From Bretschneidera sinensis (Eukaryota; Streptophyta; Magnoliopsida; Brassicales; Akaniaceae), in contig CM043698.1 in NCBI GenBank assembly GCA_023935145.1, forward strand, positions 142,580,001 to 142,644,000: a stretch of DNA of 64,000 nucleotides, in the 5' to 3' direction. A program made the position numbers and the translations under genes. Below the pieces are notes generated by a model, which ran no database searches, was not told the DNA's origin, and saw nothing but the letters and a program-made list of their open reading frames with translations. This document shows positions 35,546 through 47,486 of this stretch, in pieces. Position 1 is the stretch's first letter; every line of letters begins with the position of its first letter.

Positions 35546-36321
35546 CTGGAAATTGCAAGTTGCAATGAGAAAACAACAAAAGGCATATATTATTCCTGCA
35601 GTCTCAAAGAAACAAACAGCTAATAGAGATTACAGCAAAAGGTATAAATGCTAAAAGAAATATGTCGACTGAATGAGGATAACTGAGATGACGAGTAGAG
35701 AAAGATGAAAAGATAAAAACAAACAGAACTTGAGAAGAAGAGAGATCGGTAATTGATGCTTCCAAATCTAGAAAAGACCAACATGCATGGCCTTATCATT
35801 AACCCTTTTCACGAGTCTCAAAATCATTATTTCTGGAGCAGACACATAATGCACACAACAGAAAGATGAATGAGACCTTCAACCATGGAGGAAAGAGGGA
35901 AGTTATGAGCAACTAGAGTACGTGGGAAGGTTTTCCTTGAAAGAGGCAAAGAATGTCACCAGAAGAACATAGGAAGATGAGGAAGCATCTAGCATTTTTC
36001 CAAACACACAAGAAGAATTCACTGCTTGCATGTGAGAAATAGGTACCAGGAAGCATCAATGACTGAATTTTTTTTAAGTGCCCTATAAGTTCACCTACAC
36101 ATGTTATCACCTATTCAGTTAACAATCCATTTTCATGGCTTCTAAAACAATGGCAGCATGGCCAAACTATTATGATAAATGATGAGTTGTTTAAATAACT
36201 GTGCAAGTAAGGAATTTGAAATATAAGTGCCTTATGAAACAGGAGAACTTTCAAACTTAATTGTACAAAAGATATATATGCCTGCTTTGAAATAACAAAT
36301 TCATTGGTAGTATACACATAC

Positions 36322-37224
36322 CAGAAAAGCATATGATTTTACCAATGGCTTGGCTAGCTGCCAAATTGGCTTAAATACAAATGGAACATCCACAAAGAGG
36401 ACTTCACCCAACCGTTTCGGATAGTAATAGTATAATACATCAAACTGGAAAAAAAAAGGCAAATTAACTCCAAATGTCCGTAGTACAATGCTAAGGCAAG
36501 TGGGCTACAGCAGTCATGTCTCCAAGGGTAATTATGAATGCTAAATTTATCAAATGTGATTTCAGGTGATAGAACAATATGAAAAGTAAGTAAACTTCTG
36601 CTATGCAAATATAAAATAATCCAAGTATTTATCAATAGCAGCAATAAATGAGTAGCATTCATGGTTTATGTCAAATAAACTTCAAAGCAATCTGGAAATA
36701 CTACAAAATGCATTTAATTCTATAGATTTGTAACATTGACAAACCTGAACAATATCACTTTAACTAAATTGACTACTAGCGGAAGTAGCAGCAATATCAC
36801 ATGCCTGGCCGCAATGGTATAGTTTATTAAGAATTGAGGAAATATGCAAACAATTGAAAAACAAATGCATATATACCATGGTGTTCAATTTTCATAATGA
36901 TCAAAAAATTGAACTAGTGAAAATGAAACACATCAGTATAAATTGATGCTTTCATTTAAAGAAAGAAACAAAGAACTTTAACTAAGCCAGGTAATTTTGT
37001 AATTGTGTAATGCCAGCCATGGAAGTAAGATAAAAAGAGTAAGAAAACAATAACACATCTTCCAACTATTCAGTTAAAAATAAGCAGTTAAATTAAAATT
37101 ACCAGAAAGGTTAAGAATTTAATATCTGCATTCTCAGTACCAAATCCCCAGAGATAAATTATTCCAAGTATTTTTTCTTTTCCAGCTGAAAGTTTTCTCA
37201 GCACCTTCTCAATCAAAAGGGATA
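36322..37224 (-). pseudogene. CRAL-TRIO (Sec14-like) domain gene fragment, two exons
   Basis: Exon A is about 37224-37103 (KVLRKLSAGKEKILGIIYLW, then GFGTENADIKFLTFL) and exon B is 36444-36322 ([20 protein letters not shown], then [20 protein letters not shown]). Both have intact GT and AG borders and share phase 0 at their junction. They correspond to the core of the CRAL-TRIO lipid-binding domain of plant Sec14-like proteins. The family's N-terminal part and last exon were not found nearby, so this is a fragment. It lies upstream of and co-oriented with the SULTR4 exon at 35.2-35.5 kb, so one transcript could join both. Confidence 0.75.
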
Positions 37225-38186
37225 CTGAACCAAAAGAAGTTTTCTCAACCAAAATCATCCAATTTCTTAACATTTCAAAATGGTTACTCGAACAGCTCAA
37301 ACAGATATTAAAGTCAACATTCAAATCTGATCAAATAAAGAGGAAATAGATAATTGAAATTGTGTATGCCCATTTGTTGGCTTCAAAGCTGAAATAACAA
37401 CATTAGATTTTTAATGCACGACAGAAACAACAGTGAAAATCAGATGGGCATACAAAAAGATTCAGCTATTGCCTACTAAAGCCAGTTAAAAACCACAAAA
37501 TCAGAGCAGAAAGTAAGGCTTTCACTGCCACAAAGAACATCAATGGTTTACACAATGGCAGTGGTTGAAAGTATATTTCCACGTTAGCCTAATTCTAACG
37601 ATCCCAATTCGGTCAAACACATTTATCTCCGAAATCTCACCACGTCAGCATCATCAGTCACAAAATTGTTTGAACCCACACCACTTGATGGGTCATATTT
37701 AGCAGAGTAGCTATACTAAAAAATGCAACCACATATAAATTATAAACTCCCAATCTGCACTATTTTTTTCCAAACAAACTAAGTGATTTTTGCACAGTTG
37801 AAAACTGATAATTTGACTAGAACCAATCATTTGCACACAGGAGCAGAAACTTTCCATTGTCAAGCAAGGACTAAAATTACCAGTCAAACAAAGACGGAGA
37901 TAAAACTCGTACATGCTAACATATAACTGCATAAAACCCTTTAAACATTGAACCCTAATTAAACTGAGTAACTCCTACAACTCCCAAAAATTGTGAAATT
38001 TGATGCAAAGCTTAGTGATCAAATTTACTAAATTTGGTATAAATCAATAACAATTGAACGTGCACATGCAAATGTGCAAATGCAGGCATACATGACAAAT
38101 CACCCAGAAAGTAGAAAGAAAATACCCAGAAGAGGGATTGTGGCAAAATTTGATCCTCCTTTGAGCCCTTATTTACAATCTCTGCA

Positions 38187-38650
38187 TTACTTTAATTCAA
38201 AACCCAAGAAAATTAACTACCTAGCGAAGAAACAAGATTTCTTTAATTTTCTAGCATTTCTCAGCAAGAAAAGAAAGAAAAAAAGAGAAAAGAACAGAAA
38301 GTAGGAAATACCTAGAAGAGGGAAACTGAAGAGCGCGTTACGAGAAAAGAGATGGCTGCTTCTGTGTCTCCTGCTGCCACCAGATCCTCCTCGCTCCAGT
38401 TATGCTCCTGTTTTCTCTTCCTCACTTCTCTCCATTGCCTAGCGTTTCTTGATTAAATAAAGTTGGTTTCAGTGGCTAAACAATGTTTCTTACTTTAATT
38501 CAAAATCCAAGAAAATTAACTACGCAGCGAAGAAACAAGACTTCTTAAATTTTCTAGCATTTTCCCAGCAAGAAAAGAAAGAGAAAAGAACAGAAAGTAG
38601 AAAATACCCAGAAGAGGGAAACTGAAGAGTGTGTTGCTTGAAAAGAGAAG
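38187..38650. repeat. Direct duplication of ~162 bp with ~140-bp spacer
   Basis: Copies at 38187-38351 and 38490-38650 share 'ttactttaattcaaaa.cca', 'ttaactac..agcgaagaaa' and 'gaagagggaaactgaagag'. On the minus strand each carries TTCCCTCTTCT(A/G)G followed by GTATTT, a plausible exon end plus donor. Both lie in the proposed TIR element upstream of the captured exons. Confidence 0.75.
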
Positions 38651-39204
38651 TGCGAGAGAGTAACTCCTTGGATTTAAGAGAGAAGTCATTAGAGGAATGC
38701 AGTTTGGCCAATTCGGAGATATGAGTATCTTTTTTTTCTGGGATTTGAACTGAGGTAAGGTTGTTTGGGAAGTAGGAAAATGAGAAAAAAATTTCTCTCA
38801 TCTCTTATGGGTTTCTTCGAGCTCGTCACCGTCGCGATTTGTTGAAGAGGAAAGGAGTGAGACACGGTTAGAAAGTGAAAAGAAAGGAAATAGGGAGAGA
38901 GAATATGAAGGCGTTGCAGAGAGAAGGAGAGCTCTGTGAAGGAGAAAGTGAGGTTGCGAGAAAGAGAGAAGAGGTCTGTGATTTGGGAAAGTGAGAGTGA
39001 AAATTGAACACTGAATTCAGCCCGAAAACACTGTTTAGTAGTGTTCAAAAATCAGTGTTTGAACGACCATTTTTACAACACTCTGTTCAAACACTGGTTT
39101 TGAACACTGCTGGCCAAACAATCACGCCAGTGTTTGAGCAGCATTTTCAGTGTTTAAACACTGAAAAGGGTTTTTGAAAACCCTCCCCAAACATGGGCTT
39201 AAAT

Positions 39205-41037
39205 TCTCTTTTTTTTTAATGAAAAATCTCACCCCTCCATTTTTTTTTAAAGTTTTTGAAGCATTATCAATACAGTTTTAATTAAATGATAACAATATCA
39301 AAATTGAGACATTGAAATCATAAAATTTTAAATTCAATTATGCATACGTGTTGATTAATTATCTTATTTATTATTTTTTCTATTTTATTTGAATAATGTG
39401 GTAGCATTCTAAGTTTATAGGTAGGTAAGTTATATTATGATTAAATTATTGTATCATTCTACTTACATTAATGATTAATAAACCACGATTTTGGATCACT
39501 GTAGATTAGTAATTTACAAGAAATTACAAATTTTTTTTTGATGTTTTACTAATTCTACTCTTAAAAAAGTATTGTACCAAACGGGGATGTGAAAAGTGAT
39601 TCGTTGAGGTCAACATATCTCACTTTTGCATCTCTTAGGTACTCAAACAGCTTTTAAAAAATTAAAAATAAAAAATAATTTTAAAAATTAGAATTTGTGT
39701 TAGAACAACTATTTTCACGATTGTTAATTTTATTAAACACAAAATAATATTTAACTTCATAATTATTTTATCAAAAATCATTTTAACACCCATAAACCAA
39801 ATTTTTTTTTAATGAGATCTATTCCATAAACAAAAAAGTTTAATAAGATCTATATAATAGTAGAAAAAAGGAATAGAAAATTTTATAGTGGGAATCTATT
39901 TATATCCACTTATAAACAAGTGGCATTGTAAAAACTTTTGGAATGACCATGTGATACCCACATGGCTAGATGATCCCCTCATCATTTTGCACTTTCTTTT
40001 GTTAGAATTTGGGAAAACAACCAATCTGTTGAGTAGTCTTAATCATTTATATTTGTCCTCTTACAAGTGTATATATTTAGTAAAAAAAACAATATTTTAT
40101 TGTTGATCTTTTTACTACCAAAGTTTTGGTTAATGTATGTCTCTCCTAAAAAAGTGAAAGACTTTTTAACTTCAAGAAAAAAATATTAAGAAGTCTTTAC
40201 TTCAAAAACAAGCTTTATAATTTATTTCTTTCTATAAAAATGTTTTCACTTAGGGATGATAAATTTGTTTAAAACTGTGAGGCTTTATCCAATCTTGTCT
40301 TAATTTGAAGAAAAATGTTTGTTTCGTTTAAAGATGGGGACAAAGATGGAGAAATTTTTTTCCCACGTTGCAGGGACGAGACGAGAATATAGATCCCCGT
40401 CCCAAATTTAACAAACTCTATAAGTAATTATATTATATTTTCTATTTTAAATTCAGACTTTTTTATTAAATAAATTTATTGAATTCCTATATTAAATTTA
40501 TAACATTTTAATTTAAATGACAATTCATATCTCAATGATAATTTATTAAATTCATATCTTATATATACCACTTGTATTTTTTTTTTTTACAAATACTACT
40601 TACACTTTCTCTTTTATAACATTATATTTATTAACGATCATAAAATTAACTTAGATTTTATCAAGTAAATTTGTTAACTCAATTTGAACCTTTAAAAATA
40701 TTTTTTTTATGAGTTATTGATTTAAATTAGTTTAAATTTTATGTAATTTTATAACTTAGGCCTTGCTATGGAAAATTTCTGGCCAAGACTCGATTTTCCG
40801 TGGAGGACCCAGATGATTTTTTTTTTTTTTCCTACCTTCTTCCCCGAAGACGAAGACGGAGAATTATTTTTTCAAGAACTTGACGGAGAATGGGTTGAAA
40901 ACCAAACCCGTCCATTCCCCGCCTTGTTTTAAAAGAAATTGTTTTAACACTCTTGTCTTAAAATATTACAAATTTAAATTACTACTAAACCGTGCGTTGA
41001 ATTGGAGAATAAGCGGTTGCTTCCTCGTAGTCTCACG
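39205..41037. other. Intergenic AT-rich interval
   Basis: No gene supported. Around 40750-40920 there is a GA/CT-skewed patch (ccccgaagacgaagacggag) resembling a widespread plant repeat. The rest is AT-rich single-copy-like sequence. Confidence 0.5.
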
Positions 41038-41866
41038 TGGGCCATAGCTGCAGCCTGCTCTCGGCTTCGTTCGCCTTCTTGACAAGCAAATTGCTTCGTG
41101 ACTTCGTCAAGACAAAGCAACCTGTGAGTCTCTCTCTTCAATTTCTTCTCGTTTGGTTTATTATATTATCTGATTATAGTTTTATGTTCGGAACTTCGAG
41201 CTTGTCCACTGCTTGTTTGATTGCCTAGAAAATGTAGAAAAGGAGAAAGGAAATCTAAATTTCGAATTCTTACCCGAAAAATAGAAAGAAAAAGAAACCA
41301 AACAGAATTCCACCAGAAACCCTAATACCTCTAGCTGACTCAAGGAAGTTGCTAATTCTTCAATTTTGGGGTTCAAATTAGCTGGAAGGATGCAAATTTC
41401 CTTTAGTTACTACAGCATTTTTTTTTTGTAAAAAAATTGTAATGAAACCACAAGCATATCGGGCATTTTAAATTATCTTAATTGGTGAATTTTACTCCAT
41501 TATAGAGAAAAAAAGGTTATCAAGTTGAAGTATAAGTCTAAAGACTCGTTTTACGTTATTGTATTGTACTGTATTTGATTTTACAATTATTTATTTATCA
41601 TTTGTTTCCTCTTGTTAGCTTCAAGTGGAGATTAAAATCTCCACCCAAACATCGCCATTGTACGTTGAGGGGCAGTTTTAGACGAAAAGTGGATCAATTA
41701 CATAGAAAATAGCACTCACTGGCATAAAGCTTAAAGACCCGTATTAATACTATTTGTTTATTTGTTTACCACCTAAGTTTATACTAATTATTTCCCCCCT
41801 TTTTGGGATTATTCTTTTAGTGTGGTCTCAACCTTGTAGTATTTGTTGGGCAGTTATAGAGGAGAA

Positions 41867-42357
41867 ATGGATTCATCCAATCATTTTGTGGCTACCAGTG
41901 CCCATAAGACTAAGGAGAGTAGAGTTAGTATTCAGTCCAAAGATGGATGGAAGCAAATGGGGTATGAAGAGAAGACAGCGGCAGTTCATGAAGAAATGAG
42001 GAGAATGAACCAACTTCCTGCAAAAAGTACTTATGCTACTCATCGCTTGCGGGTTCTCAATAAAATTCTTCAGCTTTTATCCAATCAGGTACTCAAAAAA
42101 TTTGCAGATTTGAGAACACATTTTAAAATAATATTGTGGAAGTCTGGTCTAATAAAATCTGGTGAATTGCATGTTTGGTGTAGTACATGGAGTGAACTTG
42201 TTTTAAAATGTAGATGTTTTCCAAACACTTAAATGCTATCTGGGGTATTTAATGGCAATTTGATGCATATTTGTAATTGTTCTCTATTCTTTTATGTCAG
42301 AGAACTGCGTCACAGGAAGAGGAGTTGGAGTTGCTGTTTGCTGGGCTGTCTCTGTGA
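41867..42357 (+). CDS. Small plant protein, 92 aa, two exons
   Basis: Exons 41867-42088 and 42301-42357 (GT..AG, phase 0) encode 92 aa. The first ~25 residues are Ser/Lys-rich. The core KDGWKQMGYEEKTAAVHEEM followed by RRMNQLPAKSTYATHRLRVL looks conserved and largely helical, and the C-terminus RTASQEEELELLFAGLSL is acidic/amphipathic. There is no signal peptide or membrane segment. I believe similar small proteins exist in other plants but cannot name the family or function. An untranslated first exon is likely at about 41038-41123 (donor GTGAGT), spliced to an acceptor just before 41821, so the leader has an intron. The GT after 42377 suggests a 3'-UTR intron. About 950 bp downstream the region is interrupted by a Gypsy element. 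Confidence 0.7.
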
Positions 42358-42637
42358 ACTGGGTTATTTATGCAGCAGTGAGTTCAACTCTAGTTTATCT
42401 TGCAGTCTGCAGAATAAGTTGAATTTTGTAATTATGTTGTGTGATGATTCAAGTATATTGGTTTACTTTTAAGTTTGTTATACTAGCTTGAAGTACTGCT
42501 TTGTATTAATCAGCTAAATTTCATGTTATATAATCTGTAGTGTTACATTCAAATATTTTGAATACATTGTTTCAATAGTTCCATCTGTCACGAACAATGT
42601 TATTTTTATCTAGAAGATTAGTCATTGGTTTTCCATT

Positions 42638-42790
42638 CTTGAGCCTTGGCTCAGGTGGTAAAGAGGTGGATGGTAGTTGTGTTGGGTGTTAATTTTGAAA
42701 ATTATTTAACTTCACTGCAACATTTTGGGGTCTGGCATTCAAACCTTCTTCTGTCTTTTTCTTGCTATTTGGGACCATTTATATCTTGTT
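42638..42790 (+). repeat. SINE-like tRNA-derived sequence
   Basis: Contains TTGGCTCAGGTGGTAAAGAG (A-box-like) and about 70 bases later GGCATTCAAACC (B-box-like). The order and spacing are those of a plant SINE head. The 3' end was not resolved. Confidence 0.4.
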
Positions 42791-43315
42791 TATTTTCTTG
42801 CTATTTCTTTTCCTGTTCATATCAACTCCAGTCATTCTATTAGCTACGTGTTCTTGTGGACCTTCACCGGATCATTCTAATTGTCCTTTTATTTTGTTGA
42901 CAGTGTTGTGGTGATTTGTTTTATCATGTCCTTGTAAACATTCGCTATCAAGCTTTATTGTTTTTAATCATAAAGTTAATCCATGAGGATTGGTGCAACA
43001 TTGAGTTTTTTCCTTTACCATGTGGAACAGTGCAAGTTCAAGAATGTGTGCCGGTGTGTTTAAGAGAGATTATGAGTGTCAATCTTTCTTTTCATGTCTA
43101 TTTTCTAGTGAATTAGGACTACTGCTCACCTTTCATCCACTTCTGAATCTTTGGTCAATTATGCACTTCTAGGTTCATTTTTATGCTAAGCTTCTTCAGG
43201 CTTTTTATCTTAAATTCCCAATGGCCACACCCTTATCAGTGTCATATCCTGTCGACACTAGTAGTTAAGGTAAATTGAAGGCTCTGAGCAACATAGATAA
43301 ATACATAATAGTGTG

Positions 43316-43854
43316 TGATGGAGCCCACAATACCCTCGTCCAGTAGAACGTCGACACGTGGGGTCGCTCATTACCAATATGATGCTGACATGTGTCCGGC
43401 CTCTGAAATACGACCAAGCGCACGTAGAGCAGGCAAATCATGCCATCGTCACATCAAAGCGCGTTTAGCAGACCTAACCCCCTCTGAAACATGCGACCCT
43501 TTGAGCACGCGACTAAGACCTAACTTCAAAATCCCGGGATCACGGGGATGAAGCCATCCCTCCCCCACGTGGCCAACCTCCACTCAGAATAATATAAATA
43601 GCTTGAGGTACGCAAGTTCAAAATAATCTCTTTCTCACTTACAAAAAACTCATAAGATAAGATTCACACTAATCGGTTACTTAAGAATTAGTCCTCGGTT
43701 TCCTTTAAAACCCTCGTCCTAATTAGAGCGTCTGAGCACCCTCGGAGGTCGCCCCCTCCCCTCCCTACCGTGGGCCCTCTAGTTCACATTTTTTACTTGC
43801 GCAGATCCTCAAGAAAGTTGATTCCAGGTCAGCAGCGGTTCCTCGGTATCAACA
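43316..43854 (+). repeat. 5' LTR of the Gypsy/TAT element
   Basis: Starts TGATGGAGCCCACAATACC and ends GGTATCAACA. It has a TATA-like 'aataatataaatag' near 43591. It is 539 bp, longer than the 3' LTR mainly because it has about 26 bp (around 43657-43682) absent from the other. Confidence 0.95.
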
Positions 43855-43880
43855 GATTGGCACCGTCCGTAGGAAACCAC
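43855..43880 (+). other. Primer-binding region of the Gypsy/TAT element
   Basis: GATTGGCACCGTCCGTAGG follows the 5' LTR directly. It resembles the TTGGCGCCGTCTGTGG-type region found in many plant Gypsy elements, with substitutions. Confidence 0.6.
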
Positions 43881-44465
43881 CATCTCTCGCTAACAGTAAA
43901 AGCGAAGAAGTATAAAGAACTCATATGTTGTTATGTCGCCCAGAAACGCCACGAAAAGAACCAGTAAAAGAGCCCCCACGGCATGCTCCGCTCCCATCCG
44001 GAGCCGCATCCAGAGCCAACAGTCCAGGTCAAAATTCCCCAGGGTACCCTAGCATGCGACCCCGGGGTCAAGCAAACGGCCTCCCGTCAGAGAGGAGCGT
44101 CCTCGCCACTCCGAAACAGACTCCCCTGACTTCGAAAGAGCAGCTGTGCATCCTCAGACTGCCCTAGTGACTTAGGCTCAATTCCGAGATCTCTCTCCGA
44201 ATGATAGCTGACTTGGAGGCCTAAGTTTGAGGTGGGGGCCGACAACCCTCTCCTCCTCACCAAACTCCCGAGCAAGCGGAATCCTCTGGAAGCGAAGATC
44301 CGGCCGATAGTCGTTCCACTGCCGAGCCACCGCTACCATACAACCGGTCCAAAGAAAGTTCCTCCTCCAAAAGCAACCCCAACCTGGACATACGAATCGA
44401 GGAGATGGAAGAAAAAATAGACAGAGCACTCAAGCATTGAAGTCACAGTTTCTTGGACGAGCTTA

Positions 44466-45340
44466 ATGTCTAAGACCCCCCTGTTCACCGACGATGCCCT
44501 CGAGACCCTGCTTCCACCCAACTTCAGAATGCCACAAATTAGAATGTATGATGGTTCGGCAGACATGCTAGATCACCTACAACATTATAAGACGACCATG
44601 ATGCTGCATCGGCATTCTGATCCCATCATGTGTCGTGCTTTCCCCATTGACACTTGAGAAGGCTGCGGGGACGTGGTGTTCGCGCCTTAAGCCGGGAAGT
44701 ATCGGTAACTTTAGAGAACTCAGCTACACTTTCGCCTCTCACTTCCTAAGCAGTAAGGGGCCGAAGAAGATCTCAGAGAGCCTGTTCAATATTGTCCAGC
44801 ACTGGGGAGAAAGGCTTTCTTCCTACATATCCAGGTTTAACACAGCTGCATGGGAAATCCTAGACCTTGACCCTAACATCCAAATGCTGGCATTTTAAAA
44901 CGGATTAAGGTCCAGAGTCTTCATCTCCAAACTCACCAGGCACCCCTTAAAAACATGAACGAGGTCCTGGCCAAGGCCGAAAAATATACGTTGGCAGAGA
45001 ACGATCAAGCCTTCAGAAGAGAGAGAGAAGGAGAAACAAAAAAAAAGAGGAAGGACCTCGACCCCAGAGAGACACGGCCAAGCGGCCTCATCAAGAGAAC
45101 AGGTATAAACCCCATCCTCGGTTTGACGGCTTTATCCCACTCAATGCATCTAGGACGAACGTTCTAATGCAGCTCCAGTACAGGTCGGTCCTTCAGTGGC
45201 GTCCCAAACCGCCGTACTTCAGCGGGGACCAGAGGAAATGGTGTCGATTCCATAGGAACCACGGGCACGACACAGAAGAGCGCCATAGCCTAAAGATGCA
45301 GATTTAAGCCCTCATCAATCGAGGGCACCTAAAGGAGTTC
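44466..45340 (+). pseudogene. gag region of the Gypsy/TAT element (broken)
   Basis: Pieces in more than one frame match the retrotransposon gag domain (TLLPPNFRMPQIRMYDGSAD at about 44505; FRELSYTFASHFLSSKGPKK at about 44712). Stops interrupt it near 44655 and 44896. The zinc-knuckle-like motif CRFHRNHGHDTEER (about 45243) has Arg where the final Cys is expected. This is inactive coat-protein coding. Confidence 0.75.
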
Positions 45341-45671
45341 ACCGGGTCTCGGGGAAGGGAAGCACCAGCCCAGCCAAGGGGGGAACTCTGGACGCCCCCA
45401 GTCGCCACAGCAGGAGCGACAGGACCCTCAAAGAGACCCTAAGCCTAGGAAGGAAGGGCCCAACCAAAAGAACCAGGAAGTAACAACTACCAGGATCATC
45501 AAAACAATCTGTGGGGGTCCGGCGGTCGGAGGTAGCTCGGGGCAGGGTGGTAAAGCATACGCCAGAACTGTGGTTTCCATCAGCAATCCCCACAAACGAA
45601 GGAAGTCAAGTCTGGTAATCTCCTTCATGGATGACGATTTGGAAGGAGTGTAGACTCCGCACAACGACGTC

Positions 45672-46100
45672 GTGGTGGTCTCTTTTTTGGTGGCCAACCA
45701 CGAAGTAAGACGCATCCTGGTGGATAACGGAAGCTCGACAGACATCTTGTTCTATGATGCTTTCCAGCGAATGGAGTTGAAGGACGAATCTCTATGGTTT
45801 CGGTGGAACCCCTGTGTTCGCAGAGGGAAGCATAGTCCTCCTTGTTACCGCAGGAATAGCGCCGCGAACAACCACTGTTCAAACCACCTTCTTAGTAGTC
45901 AAGCAACCATTCTCTTCAACATGATCCTCGGCCGACCCACCCTCAACAAGCTGAGGGTAGTTGTCTCCACCTATCATTTAAAGCTCAAATTCCCCACCGA
46001 AGAGGGAGTAGGGGTGGTCAGAGGAGATCAGCGAGCCTCTTGGTCCTGCTACCTGAACGCCATCAAAGAAGAAAGAAGATTGAAGCCCTACCCCTCGAGG
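45672..46100 (+). pseudogene. Aspartic protease region of the Gypsy/TAT element
   Basis: The motif RRILVDNGSSTDILFYDAF (about 45708-45765) is the retropepsin active-site region; the catalytic D-[TS]-G appears as DNG, as often in this lineage. The frame then shifts before the flap region. Confidence 0.7.
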
Positions 46101-46147
46101 TAGAAGACCTCAGGGATGAGGTGAAGACTCCAAGGGGGTGACCCGTG

Positions 46148-46861
46148 GAAGAACTAACTTCAGTCCCCTTCGGAGAAGACCTATCTCGAATCATCCAGAT
46201 TAGATCCAATCTCCCAGAAAGCCTCCAAGAGGTGCTCTTTTCCCTCCTCAAGAAAAACCAGGACTTGTTCGCCTGGTTTGCGTCAGATATGCTTGGAATC
46301 GACCCTAGAACTATCGAACATCATCTGAATGTAGATTCAAAGCACAAGCCCGTCATTCAGAAAAAAGAGCTTTCGCCCCGAAACGACAGATCGCCATCAA
46401 GATAGAAATGGACAAGTTGCTTGAGGCTGGATTCATCCGAGAAGCAAAGTACCCCGATTGGGTGTCCAACGTGGTGATGGTCCGAAAGGCCAGTGGCAAG
46501 TGGCGAATCTGCATCGATTTCACCAATCTGAGCAAGGCCTGTCCCAAGGATAGTTTTCTTCTGTCTTGGATCAACCAGTTGGTGGATACTACCTTGGGAC
46601 ATGAGCTCCTCACCTTTATGGATGCAAATTCGGGTTACAATCAGATCCTTGTACGAGTCCGACCAAGACAAGACCGCCTTCGTCATCGATCAGGGACTGT
46701 ACTGCTATAAGGTCATGCCCTTCGGACTCAAAACGCCGGCGCAACTTATCAAAGGTTGGTGAACAAGATCTTTAAGGAACAGATTGGACGAAACATGAAA
46801 GTCTATGTAGACGACATATTAATCAAGAGCACCAAAGCGCAAGACCATGGTTTCGACCTAG
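46148..46861 (+). pseudogene. Reverse transcriptase of the Gypsy/TAT element (frameshifted, truncated)
   Basis: Segments in shifting frames include MDKLLEAGFIREAKYPDWVS, VMVRKASGKWRICIDFTNLS and, near 46800-46830, the catalytic YVDDILIKS. After KAQDHG the RT ends abruptly at about 46860. The thumb and RNase H are missing and integrase sequence follows at once, marking an internal deletion. Confidence 0.8.
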
Positions 46862-47290
46862 AAGCATTTGGGGTGTTACGGAGGCGATGGGCCGACCAAC
46901 TCCCCAATGTCCTTTGGGCGTATCGTACGACCATTCATACTCCAACAGGGGAAACCCTATTCTTCATGGCATACGGCTCGGAAGCTGTCATCCCCCTTGA
47001 AATCGGAATACCATCGATATGCATACAACATTTGGAACCAAGTGACAACGAGGAGCGCTTGCGGATGAACATAGACTTGGTTGACGAAGTCCGAGACAAA
47101 GCCCATATCCGCTTAGTTGCGTACCAACGGAGGATTGCCCGATGCTACAATTCGTGAGTTCGAAATAGGAACTTCAAACTGCACAACCTTGTTCTCCGGA
47201 AAAGCGAAGTATCTCGTCCTCGGGAAACGGGGAAGCTTGTTCCGAATTGGGAAGGCTCGTACCGGATCCGACTTCGAACTTGAAGAGTGA
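46862..47290 (+). pseudogene. Integrase C-terminal part of the Gypsy/TAT element
   Basis: Reads RRRWADQLPNVLWAYRTTIH, TPTGETLFFMAYGSEAVIPL and later a degraded tail around 'NWEGSY'. These belong to the end of the integrase core and the C-terminal domain. The zinc-binding and most catalytic residues (DDE) are absent because of the deletion. Confidence 0.8.
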
Positions 47291-47486
47291 GATGGCAAGC
47301 CCATCCTGCGCACTTGGAACGCGGAATATCTCTGCAAGTTCTATCAGTAACATAAAATGTAAAAGCGAGAAATAAAGGAATAAAAACTGGAGTTTGGGAA
47401 AGATCGATATTTGATTCAAAAAGTTTGGATTACAAAAACGGGCGCTATCGGCCCTTACATACAAAAACAGAAAAAGTAAAACTATG

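Larger units (their letters stand above)
34270..39199. mobile_element. Candidate gene-capturing TIR element (Pack-TIR) of ~4.9 kb
   Basis: The left border reads AATTTAGGTCATGTTTGG. The right border, reverse complemented, reads AATTTAAGCCCATGTTTGG. Both are followed inwards by repeats of the CAGTGTTYRAAAAC/GTTTTYGAACACTG type, also seen in the insertion at 15.3-15.96 kb. Inside lie exons from two unrelated gene families in the same orientation. A matching target duplication was not found. The left 370 bp also has its own inverted end near 34626-34640 (GATCAAACATGAC), so the alternative is two separate MITE-like elements flanking pseudogene debris. No transposase is present. Confidence 0.4.

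Noticed and set aside
38360..38455. Short plus-strand frame starting MAASVSPAATRSSSLQLCS
   Set aside because: Only 34 codons with a plastid-like composition, but no downstream exon in phase; the neighbouring exons are on the other strand.
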